Shown here: piece by piece, positions 18,263-27,125 of the stretch
Position numbering within the stretch: position 1 is the first letter of the stretch
Layout of the letters: every line of letters begins with the position of its first letter
From: Nemertoderma westbladi
Taxonomy: Eukaryota; Xenacoelomorpha; Nemertodermatida; Nemertodermatidae
DNA length: 27,125 nucleotides
NCBI GenBank assembly: GCA_032718475.1
Contig: JAUCBJ010001745.1
Coordinates: 1-27,125 of the forward strand
Reading direction: 5' to 3'
Notes under the pieces: generated by a model
Seen by the model: only the letters and a program-made list of their open reading frames with translations
Told to the model about the DNA's origin: nothing
The model's database searches: none
Made by a program: the position numbers and the translations under genes

Positions 18263-21200
18263 ATAACAAATTGGTTAATGCAGGTAGAACAGACTACAGT
18301 AAATGTAAAAATAAATTTAAAGTGGTTGAGCCAGTTAAGTCATACAATAAGCCAGTGCATAACAACACATCAGTAAAAAATAAGACTGTTGATAGCAACC
18401 AAAGGTGTAGTCTATGTGGGCAACGATCACATCCAGCAAATAAATGTCTAGCATGCAATGCTAGATGTGTTTCATGTTCTGGCACTGGTCATTTTTCAAT
18501 TGTGTGCCCATCTAGATTCGCTTCTATGGCAATGTTAGCTGATGAGATCGAAAATGATGATGATAGTTGTGATGACATTTATGAAGTTGAGAATTCTGAT
18601 TTATATGTCAATGTACTTCAAAAGTATCATATACTAAATAACGAATGTTTTAAACAAATATTGTTTCGAGCTATTAGAAAGGCATCACAACCACTCCTTG
18701 TGGTAAAAGGTACACCAGATGACTCCACAATAAATTTTACCCCAGACATAGCTGTCCTGCCAGATACGGGAGCCGGAGCAACTGTAATGGGTGTTGATAT
18801 ATTTAATTCATCCAGTTTAGCAAATTATATAAAACTTGAGGATAAGTTAAAGTGCCGTATTGTAGCTGTGGGTGGAAACGTACTAGAACAGGCAGGTACC
18901 TTTAAGGCGACTGTTGTTGTTAGTGACCATTCAGCGACAACAGTATTTGTTGTTTGTTTTGACGTCATTGGTTGCTACTTATCACTGGAAACTTGCAGAA
19001 ACCTAACAATTGTAAGTCTAACATTTCCACATCCTATGGAACATGCTCTCACTATAAATAATATTGATAGTAACCATGAACAGCTATACATTGTAGACGG
19101 GATCACTAAAGTTAGTCCTATCGCCACCGACATAGCAAATGATGTTTCTGAAACTTGGCCAGACCAGGAGACTTGGATTAAAACACTTCCTAAAGACGAT
19201 CACTTGTTACAAAAAACCAGTGATGAAATAACTGAAAAATTACTTTCAGTATATTCAGAAGTATTTAATGCCAATGATACACTACGCCCAATGAAAGGTA
19301 AAATAGTAGGATCCCCCATGTCAATCACACTCCAACCCGACGCCAAACCTAACGCTGTACACACAGCACGACTTATCCCAAATGCCATACGAGATAAGGT
19401 TAAGGAAAACCTTGATTACATGGTACAGAGTAAGATTATCGAACCTGTGGGTGATGTGCCAACTGAGTGGTGCCACCATATTGTAGTGACACCCAAATCA
19501 AATGGGGACATTCGACTTTGCTTCAATCTTACGAAATTAAATGCACAAGTGCTGAGAACATCTTACCACACCAAAACTCCCACAGAGGCTATTGAGGGAT
19601 TTACCAATGATGACAAGTTTTTTGCCAAACTAGATTTTGTGAAAGGTTATTGGCAAATGCCTCTCGATTTTTCAGCTCAAAATTGGACGATTTTTATAAC
19701 CCCTTTCGGCAAATTTAAATTTCTTCGGTCACCGATGGGTTTTGTTTCCACAGGAGACAGCTACTCCTTCCGTGGGGATTGTGCACTTATAGACTTAAAT
19801 GTACAAAAGGTAATCGATAATATTGGTATAGGTGCCCCTACATTACATAGCCTCATTCGATTGATATGTAATGTTCTAGAATGATGTGCACGACATAACA
19901 TCACTGTTAGTAAACATAAATCAATCCTCTGCGCGGAAGAAATCGAATTTGTCGGCTACAGAATTTCTCATGGTAATATTTCAGTTAATGGTACGAAATT
20001 AAAAGCTATTGCAGAATTTCCAACACCAACAACTAGGTCTGATTTACGTAGTTTTCTTGGTCTTGAAACCAATTGGGCTCGTTCGGTTCTCAAATAGCAG
20101 CTGTAGTAAGCCCATTACGGGATCTAATCAGCACAAAAAATGAATTCAATTGGTTAATAGATCATTCCATTGCTTTCAAAGAAGTTAAAAAACTTTTAGT
20201 GTCTCCGCCGATATTGGGAATGTTTGACCCCTCATGTGAGACAGTCCTCCAAACTGATGCTTCAAGGAAGTATGGACTCGGGTTTGTTTTGTTACAAAAA
20301 CAATCCGATAAATGGAGACTCATCCAATGTAGAAGCCGTTTTTTAAAGGATGCAGAGACAAGATACGCGATGCTGGAACTTGAAGCGTTGGTAATTTCGT
20401 AGTCGATTAGAAAATGCCATTTATATTTGGGAGGACTCCTTGATTTCACCGTGATTACAGATCACCAACCTTTGATGTCCATTTTTAATAAATATGGATT
20501 AGTTGATATCGATAATAACCGGGTATTAAATTATCGATCCAAATTGACGCCATACACATTCAATGTTATTTGGAAAAAGGGGAAAGACCATGCGAACCCA
20601 GATACCCTCTCCCGTGCTCCCATCGAGGATATAGATATTGATAACGAAGAGTCTGAATCATTAGCTATTGAACAGGCAGTTTTATTTGCCAATGTAACAG
20701 AAGAAGCCGTACATAACATCCCTGACTTAACTCTAGAAAAATTGCAGGAATCCGCCCACTTAGATCCCGATTATCAGCAGCTTATAAACGCGATAGTAAA
20801 TAGTTTTGCTAACGTCGACAACAAATATATCAATCAATTCAAAAAATTACAAAACGAACTTTCCGTTAAAGATGGCCTTATACTTAGAGGTCAACAGATA
20901 GTTATACTACCATCAGCCATAAAAGATGTTTTGCGAAAGCTGCATGCCAGCCATCAGGGCATAGCAAGAACCAAACGCCGTGCTCGTCAATGTGTGTTTT
21001 GGCCTGGTTATTCTTCTGATATAAAGTCAACAGTAGAAGCATGTAATGCGTACCAACATTATCAACCATCTCAGATTATAGAACCTATGTTACATCACGT
21101 TATACCGTCCCGGGTTTTGCTTCAGTATCAGCTGATTACTTCCAGTATGCTAGCCACCACGATATTGTTTATGTTGACAGATACTCCGGTTACATTATTG

Positions 21201-21988
21201 TTGAGAAGTTTAACCACCCACCTTGGGCAACAGATACTATAAAGGTGTTCCAGAAGTTATTCTCTATGTATGGTGTTCCTAATATTATCACAACGGATAA
21301 TGGTCCTTAGTTTAATGCAGAAAAAACACATTGTTTCTTTCAGAAATGGGGTGTTAAATGGAACCCGTCTTCGCCGTATCACCCTATTGGAAACGGTCAT
21401 GCGGAAGTTAATGTGAAAAAAGTAAAACTTTTATTGGCGAAAACTGGTGGCGAGATTTATAGTAAAGATTTCTCAGCCGGTTTAGTAGAGTTACATAACA
21501 CCCCCAATGAGGACGGATTATTGCCAGCACAGCGATTATATGGCCATCCACTATGCTCCCTATTACCCGCGCATTGGAAAGCTTATTCACCTGAGTGGCA
21601 GAAAAATGCTGATTCTACAGATCACAGCCGATTGAATATGTCAGAGAAACGCAAATTTTATTTTGACCATTCGGCTGTCGCCCTCACAAATATAGTGGAA
21701 GGTGCAACCGTACTCGTATAGGATGTTATTCCAAAACGTTGGGATAGACTGGCAATCGTTGTGGGAACAACAAACCACCGTCGATACCGACTACGATTCC
21801 CATCAGGACGACTTCTATGGCGCAATCAGGCACATATACGTGCAGTTCAGAAAGAGTTACTGCAATCTCCTCCAGACAATAATGAACTATCGAATACCAA
21901 ACCAAAAGTCGCAGATACTGTTAGGCGTAGTAATCGTCCAGACATCAAGCCAGACCGATTACAGTACCATAAACTTGGAGGTTGCTAG
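18263..21988 (+). pseudogene. Gypsy pol: zinc knuckles, protease, RT, RNase H, integrase
   Basis: The first frame (to TGA 19882-19884) has two Cys/His knuckles (CSLCGQRSHPANKC; CVSCSGTGHFSIVC), an aspartic protease (LPDTGAGATV) and RT from about 19318 (LDFVKGYWQMPL). Where the YxDD-type box belongs it reads VIDNIG, so the second Asp is lost. The frame continues past the TGA (FVGYRISHGNISVNG). A frameshift near 20060-20080 leads to RNase H (LQTDASRKYGLGFVLL), with TAG at 20400-20402. The integrase zinc-binding region follows (LHASHQG...ACNAYQHY, one Cys replaced). A frameshift near 21110-21130 opens the core, with Asp in SADYFQYA, Asp in TDNGP and Glu in GHAEVNVK. TAG codons at 21308-21310 and 21719-21721 interrupt it. 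The end is at 21986-21988. Confidence 0.88.
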
Positions 21989-22053
21989 ATCTGCTTTCCC
22001 CAACGGATATCGGACACTATATTTTTTAAATAGGCCCACTTGTTCCATGTAGA

Positions 22054-22070
22054 TCTCAAAAAAGAGGACT
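22054..22070 (+). other. Polypurine tract
   Basis: CAAAAAAGAGGACT lies directly before the right LTR, the expected position of the plus-strand primer. Confidence 0.65.
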
Positions 22071-22290
22071 TGGTATGATATCATTTATTGGTATTGGTGG
22101 AGGGACATTATTTACATTATTAATAGTTTACATCTAATAGTTAATATACTATTAATAGTTAATAAATTACATTAGGATGCCGTACAGCTGATAGTGCTAT
22201 TATGTGTTCACTTGTATGTATATAGGACAGGGATGGAGAGATAATTATATAGTATCTTGAATATCAAATAAATACTTTGTAAACATAATA
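22071..22290 (+). repeat. Gypsy 3' LTR, 220 bp
   Basis: It has the same termini as the left LTR. It is 30 bp longer because of an AT-rich expansion around 22127-22167 (repeated TAATAGTTAATA-like words), plus scattered substitutions. Confidence 0.9.
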
Positions 22291-22904
22291 CTGGGCACCA
22301 AAATGGGAGGGAATCCCAGAAACCTTTTTATGTATAATCTGCGGAGAGAACCACACTGTCGAATTCTGTCAAAAGTTCAAGTACCGGTATGCGGACTTGA
22401 TACCACGCTTCGAAACCATCATGAAGCATAAGCATGTTTTAAATGTCTGGGAACAGGACATTACATGCGAGAGTGCGAAAAGAGATCATGTTATGCCATT
22501 TGCAGCGACAACCGACACCACACGTTGTTACACATACCTGCAAATTTTGACTTCTTTACTCTTGCCTTTAGAGGGGAAATGAGGCGGGCAAGAAGTGCTA
22601 ATAACATCAAATCTGGCAAGCCATGATATTACTACGCGTCCAAAGAAGGGATAAAGAGGAACACGGAACTTTATAACTATAAACCTAAAATGTCTCACAT
22701 GTGGTGAAGATGGTTCGAAAAAATTATGCGGTATTCGCATAGGTCATTCCCATCCGAGTGCAAGGTGCCCATAAATCGCTAACAACCCTCGCGTTTTTGG
22801 ACAATGGATTTGATGGAACAATTGTTGACAAAGAGTTAATCGAGAAGCTCGGAATACGGTATGAACCTTACAAGAGGCCGATACAAACAATTACCGACCA
22901 TAGG
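22291..22904 (+). pseudogene. BEL/Pao gag end and protease
   Basis: It begins with the second TSD copy (22291-22295) and continues the gag frame of 15274. The first knuckle is CIICGENHTVEFC (22331-22369). The second needs a 1-nt shift at about 22435 and then reads CFKCLGTGHYMREC. A further degraded stretch follows, then an aspartic-protease-like region (LAFLDNGFDGTIVDKELIEK, about 22788-22847) with DNG at the active-site position. The frame is cut at about 22904 by LINE-B and resumes at 23785 in phase. Confidence 0.75.
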
Positions 22905-23582
22905 CATGACTTGTGTCTTTTATCGAATAGTTTATTTGGGTTACAACGATTAATTAACGTAGCTGAACGATTTGCATTTTTTAATTCTATATTATTTAAT
23001 ATGAAAAAAACAAAATGTTTATATTTCGTTCCCAGGAGCTCAGGTCATTGTATTTTTGGTGATGTATATCTATATGGTATTAAAATTGATGTAGTTGAGA
23101 AATTCAATTATTTTGGGCATATAATTCATAGCAGTGCAGATGATGATTTTGACATAAAGAGGCAAACACAGTGCCTGTACGCCAGAGGTAATCTATTAGC
23201 TAGGAAATTTGGTGCTTGTAGTAATAAAGTAAAGCTAACACTGTTTAGAGCATTCTGTTCAACAGTTTATTGTAATGCTTTATGGGCTAAACGAAATTAT
23301 TCAGGAATTGTGCATAATAAACCCAGAATAGCGTATAACAATTGTTTTAGGTTACTTTTTCATATTCCGAGAGTAACAAACGGTGAACCAACTAGTATTA
23401 GCAGCGCATTCGGGCAATTTAATGTTAAAATGATGGTTCATATTAGATACATGTCAATTGTAAGTTTATTTAAAAGAGTTGATAAGACTGATAACAAAAT
23501 ATTGAGTACAATTACTAATGTATGCCGTCTGGACAGTACATCCAGAATAATGGAAATGTGTGACCCTAAGACTTGGGTTTAA
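22905..23582 (+). pseudogene. C-terminal part of a LINE reverse transcriptase
   Basis: One uninterrupted frame to the stop, about 225 codons inside the element, covering the RT thumb and C-terminal region typical of CR1/L2-like LINEs found in invertebrates. It lacks the palm motifs, so it is a dead-on-arrival fragment. Few lesions suggest it is younger than the BEL host. Confidence 0.75.
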
Positions 23583-23779
23583 GTTGTAATTTTGTATCAT
23601 TTTTGGTCATATTTTTCGGTTATCTGTTTTGTTTTGTGTATTTTTACTATATTGTTTTATAACCAACCTTATTGTGCTTTACGTTGTTAGCCTGACTGTG
23701 TATATTCTGTTTGTTTGTATTAGTACAGTATTTTTATGGGCCAACTGGGCCTGAAATAAAGCCAATAATAATAATAATA
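22905..23779 (+). mobile_element. LINE-B 3' end (CR1/L2-like), 5' truncated
   Basis: It starts just inside the RT catalytic box region (a degraded DDLCLLSNSLFG context) and carries the frame to TAA at 23580-23582 (FNYFGHIIHSSADDDFDIKR, KLTLFRAFCSTVYCNALW). A 3' UTR of about 200 bp ends in AATAAAGCC and an (AAT)n tail. Possible TSD is ATAGG at 22900-22904 and 23780-23784; it is short and next to the AAT run, so weak. The LINE is unrelated to LINE-A. Confidence 0.8.
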
Positions 23780-23784
23780 ATAGG

Positions 23785-24400
23785 GAAGTAGAATCCGGTG
23801 AGGTAGAGCTGCAGATTGGCAGCGTGATAGATAATAAATAGATAATAAATAATATGATACGTAATAGAGCTGGTACCGGAAGACGAGATTAGCAGATCTT
23901 CCAGAACATATTATCTACCAACACATTATGTTATATAAAAGTGTAAAAACTGGGAAGATGAGGGTCGTTAATGATGCTGCAGCCACCTTCCCAAGGTGAA
24001 TCCCTAAGCAGCCAGTTATACACCGGACCAAACATTTACAGCAACCTGATCGGCGTATTACTTAGATTAAGGGAGAACAAGTTGGCCTTCAGATGCGACA
24101 TTAAATCAATGTTCAACCAGGTACGCACACTAGCCAGAGACTCTGATAGCCTGCGGATACTATGGACCAACAAGGCACTTAGTATCTCAGCAATAAACAA
24201 CCTCACTCTAGATGATGTCAACAATTAAGAATGGTGGTCCGCATCTTCGGTGCAAAAGACTCGCTGGTCATGTGTAGCGACATGATTAAGAAAACTGCAG
24301 ATATGCTGGAGGATAAATACGATCCAAGCGTAATAAGCAATATACGGCGCTGAAGTATGTGGATGATGTGGAGGCATACGACCTAGCCATGGGAATGGTA
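23785..24400 (+). pseudogene. BEL/Pao reverse transcriptase remnant
   Basis: After a short linker (REVESGEVELQIG) the frame decays through several stops. From about 23940 RT motifs appear across frames: TGKMRVVNDAAAT, SLSSQLYTGPNIYSNLIGVL, LAFRCDIKSMFNQVR and a YVDD box at 24356-24367. At least three frame changes are needed. Part of the region between protease and RT appears deleted. Confidence 0.75.
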
Positions 24401-25235
24401 AATTGTCTAGGGGAAGGAGGTTTCCCTTAAGTAAAGTTCAGATCCCCAAATGAAGAGTTGATGAACAAATTCCCAAAAGAAATCAAAATGGAACACGAGA
24501 AAAATGTACGCCATAGAAGCGCAACACCGGGTCCTAGGAATCGAAAGGGACATAAAAAGTGACGATTTCCTGTTCCAATACACACCGGTGGAACAGCCTG
24601 TGACTAAGAGAGGATGTTTGTCCATCAAGAGTTCTATATTCGATCCATTGAACTTTATCCCACCTATCACTTTATTGGGAATGATCCTTATCAAAGAGAT
24701 GTGGATCAACGGCATCGTATGGGATCAGGAACTACCCGTGGCGATCAGAAAGAAATGGGAAGTGTGGGTAGAAAATCTACAGCATCCAAAACTGATAATT
24801 GTTCCACGCCCGTTCTTTCCAGGTAAAAGTTCAGCAGACGACCCAACTGATCTCGAACCACTGACACCCAACCATCTGTTAGGATGACCGAAGACAAATA
24901 TCCTTCTGGAAGGGATGTTCCCGGATCCCAGTGAAATCAGTCATCACGCCAACTGGAAGAAATCGCAAGTGTTGGCAGCACACTGGTGGAGGGTATGGTC
25001 GCACAAATATCTGATAACACTCAGAACCCACCGAAAATGGTATCACATTCACCGAAACATCACGGTTGGAGATATGGTGCTTGTTAAAGATGAACTGAAA
25101 GATCGTGTTCATTGGCCTGTGGCGCGTGTTACCAAGATATTCCCCAGAAAATACGGTCTCACCCTCACCATGACAATCCAAACATCGAAGGGCCACTACG
25201 ATCGCCCGATCCAGACTTTATGTTTACTACAGTAG
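24401..25235 (+). pseudogene. BEL/Pao peptidase-like region fused to integrase C-terminus
   Basis: 24504-24800 encodes the Pao post-RT region (HRVLGIERDIKSDDFLF, RGCLSIKSSIFDPLNFIPP). At about 24805-24835 the same frame jumps to the end of integrase (DDPTDLEPLTPNHLLG), so RNase H and the integrase core are missing. After a frame change the C-terminal part (WKKSQVLAAHWWRVWSHKYL, GDMVLVKDELKDRVHWPVA, RPIQTLCLLQ) ends at TAG 25233-25235. Confidence 0.8.
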
Positions 25236-25313
25236 AAGCAGTCTGTGATGACGCTGTAGACTACCCTGTGAAGTAACACTACGACCACCCAATCCAGACT
25301 CTGTGTCCTCTCA
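25194..25313 (+). repeat. Two-copy duplication at the BEL pol end
   Basis: CACTACGATCGCCCGATCCA at 25194 recurs as CACTACGACCACCCAATCCA at 25277, with about 35 bp similar. It duplicates the last codons of pol into the 3' flank. Confidence 0.7.
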
Positions 25314-25319
25314 AGGATG

Positions 25320-26340
25320 AACATAAAATAAAGTAAAGGAGTCAATCAAATAAATTGAGTATCCACGTACTATAATATTGATGAAAAATAATGGTGATTT
25401 AATGACAATGATTATGGACTTTCTTTGACACCTGTTACCATGCACCTGAATTGGAATTCACTTTCCTTGTGTGATGTATGAAAAGTCCAGCGTCACCCTG
25501 CGGAATGCGTCCGCACAGACTGCAGGGTGGTTTATGTTGACGATGCACGGTTGGATTTAATGGAAATTGGTTGAATGGATATGTTAACCTCAAAAAGATT
25601 TATCATGGATTTCATTGTGGGGCGAGACACGTATGGCGAGCCATCAGCGAACTGATATAATTACACTATGGCCGTTTTTCAAAAGTCTGTGTGTGTGTGT
25701 GTCGGAAGCCATAAATGTCGGAAGCCATAATCTAAATTAATATCTTCAGCTAAATTGTATGGTTGAGTCATTTTGAACGGTCTCTCCATGGAAATTAATT
25801 GTTTAGCACCATACGATTAAAGTTATTTTGCACAGAAATTAGATATCTGGAATCCATGTACCGGTACCCCATTCTATTATAGTTTTTTATTTTTTCAAGT
25901 GATTTGCGTTAATAAATGTATTTTTAATTGATTTAAACATAATAACATTGTAAATTCATACGCTGATTCCATTCTCCCCCATAGAGCCTAAGGCACGGCA
26001 AGGGCAGCCGTGCCCAATAATATTTCTTGAAGTTTTACATTAGTAACATTGCAAGCTGAAGTCTTTGAGCCAGTGCCTAGGCTAGTACACAAGGACATAG
26101 TAGTCCAGTAGAAGGAATAGTGCTCCTTCAATACATCTCAACAGACATCAATTCATTTGCCTGTGCCTACCAACGCGTGCTCCATAACATAACATATATT
26201 CTTGATTTCCATCACCTCTCACCACAATTATTATTAGTAATTAAAAGTTTCAATTCGGTTTGTCTTTCCGTTATCTGGTTATTCAGTTATTGCATTATTA
26301 ATAAATAAATGTTTTAAAATATATCTTACGAAATATGGTT
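25320..26340. other. Non-coding stretch after the BEL element
   Basis: No credible gene. It contains a (GT)n tract (about 25685-25702) and a 17-bp tandem duplication of GTCGGAAGCCATAA (25701 and 25718). A BEL 3' LTR would be expected here, but none was recognised. Confidence 0.5.
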
Positions 26341-26360
26341 AATCATTAAAACTTGTCGCT

Positions 26361-26905
26361 AACATTCTCGCTATGGGGGTTTTAAGGGTTGCTGATTTCA
26401 TTTTTGATGTCAGTTTACACGTTTACATAAATCTAGTCTGTCTGTCTGTCGGTCTTTCTGTCAGTCAGTCTGTCAAAACATAAAAGAGAATTCAAATTAA
26501 CTAACATTCTCGCTATGGGGGTTTTAAGGGGTGCTGATTTCGTCAGTTTTCAGGTTTACATAAATCTAGTCTGTCTGTTTGTCGGTCTTTCTGTCAGTCA
26601 GTCAGTCTGTCAAAACTTAAAAAAGAATACAAACTAACTAACATTCTCGTTATGGGGGTTTTAATGGGTGCTAATTTTATTTCAGATGTCAGTTTTCACG
26701 TTTAAAAAAAATCTAGTCTGTCTGGCTGTCGGTCTTTCTGTCAGTCAGTCTGTGAAAACTTAAGAAAGTATACTAACTAACCAACATTCTCGCTATGGGG
26801 GTTTTAAGGGTTGCTGATTTCATTTTTGATGTCAGTTTACGCGTTTACATAAATCTAGTCTGTCTGTCTGTCGGTCTCTCTGTCAGTCTGAACTACTGTA
26901 CTGTG
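26361..26905. repeat. Tandem repeat, 4 x about 140 bp
   Basis: Units begin AACATTCTCG at 26361, 26503, 26640 and 26783 (spacings 142, 137, 143). Each has a conserved TATGGGGGTTTTAA block and ends in a GTCT/GTCA-rich simple-sequence stretch. Length differences come mainly from the simple-sequence part. Confidence 0.92.
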
Positions 26906-27066
26906 GTTGGCATTACGCCATATACCTAACACTAATAATACAGTCTACAATACAGCCTATCTACAGTACAGAATGGATTTTTTGCCACGAAGAGCAATAA
27001 ATGTCATTAATACTATCCACCAGTATACCTTCTCCAAGAGCCTTCCAATAAAACATGTATTCCAGC

Positions 27067-27121
27067 ATGACGTCCACTGCACGTCTTCGTGCTGTCCATT
27101 GTGACGTGCAGTGGACGTCAT
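27067..27121. repeat. Inverted repeat with 19-bp perfect arms
   Basis: ATGACGTCCACTGCACGTC (27067-27085) and its exact reverse complement (27103-27121) flank a 17-nt spacer. The element reaches the window edge, so it could be one end of a larger structure. Confidence 0.9.
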
Positions 27122-27125
27122 AGGC

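Larger units (their letters stand above)
15280..22290 (+). mobile_element. Ty3/Gypsy LTR retrotransposon carrying a nested LINE
   Basis: The 7011-bp element has two LTRs, a primer-binding-site position, gag, pol in the order protease-RT-RNase H-integrase, a polypurine tract and a 5-bp TSD. It contains LINE-A2 in gag. Integrase after RNase H is the Ty3/Gypsy order. Stops and frameshifts make it inactive. Confidence 0.93.
13030..25235 (+). mobile_element. Degenerate BEL/Pao LTR retrotransposon, interrupted twice
   Basis: Coding remnants appear in BEL/Pao order: gag with coiled-coil and DUF1759-like region, zinc knuckles, DNG-type protease, RT with YVDD, Pao peptidase-like region, and the C-terminal end of integrase. 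It is split by a Gypsy element (15280-22290) and a LINE end (22905-23779). Multiple stops and frameshifts, plus loss of RNase H and the integrase core, make it inactive. LTRs were not identified, so the outer limits given are coding limits; the true element likely starts at or before 11547. Confidence 0.8.

Overview
The window looks like a repeat-rich intergenic region of an animal genome, most likely a marine invertebrate. I cannot fix the phylum from the sequence alone. The evidence is the AT-rich, intron-era DNA, non-LTR retrotransposon reverse transcriptases, Ty3/Gypsy and BEL/Pao LTR elements, a eukaryotic DDE integrase-type transposon gene, tRNA-derived SINE-like pieces on the minus strand, a long GC-rich minisatellite and a secreted C-type-lectin-like gene. 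Nothing suggests a bacterial or viral genome: there are no operons, ribosome binding sites or rRNA.

Layout. 1-1000: exon remnant of a transposase-like protein behind a good splice acceptor. 1141-1260: 20/40-bp tandem repeat. 1371-2521: DDE integrase-type transposon gene with one frameshift near its end. 2600-2885: cluster of AACGTC motifs. 3474-3499: perfect palindrome. 3653-4755: 5'-truncated LINE copy (LINE-A1) with an 11-bp target-site duplication (TSD). 4767-5950: no gene seen. 5985-6056 and about 6440-6645: tRNA-derived SINE-like pieces. 7033-7803 (minus): an intact single-exon secreted PAN/C-type-lectin-like protein, the only plausible host gene. 7892-10385: a 21-bp minisatellite of about 118 units starting about 90 bp upstream of the lectin ATG. 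10430-11500: nothing recognised.

From about 11.5 to 25.3 kb the window is a nested stack of retroelements. A degenerate BEL/Pao element (gag from 13030, pol end at 25235) was split in its gag by a Ty3/Gypsy element (15280-22290) with recognisable LTRs and a 5-bp TSD (CTGGG). The Gypsy gag was itself split by a second copy of the same LINE (LINE-A2, 15756-17435) with a 10-bp TSD. A third, unrelated LINE 3' end (22905-23779) sits in the BEL protease region. Reading frames on the two sides of each insertion match once the insert and one TSD copy are mentally removed, so the nesting order is well supported.

Two observations stand out. (1) A 24-bp hairpin-capable motif (core CGAGCCTGAAAAGGACTCG) occurs seven times about 100 bp apart in the DNA before the BEL gag. 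It occurs three more times inside the gag frame, where it encodes YEPEKDSE. The shared nucleotide sequence in coding and non-coding contexts suggests a function at the RNA or DNA level. (2) In the Gypsy element, gag stops inside what looks like a 73-bp intron (GTAAGT...CTATAG). Removing it would fuse gag exactly in frame to the zinc-knuckle/protease/RT frame, so splicing may have set the Gag to Gag-Pol ratio. The window ends with a 140-bp tandem array and a 19-bp-arm inverted repeat running to the edge.
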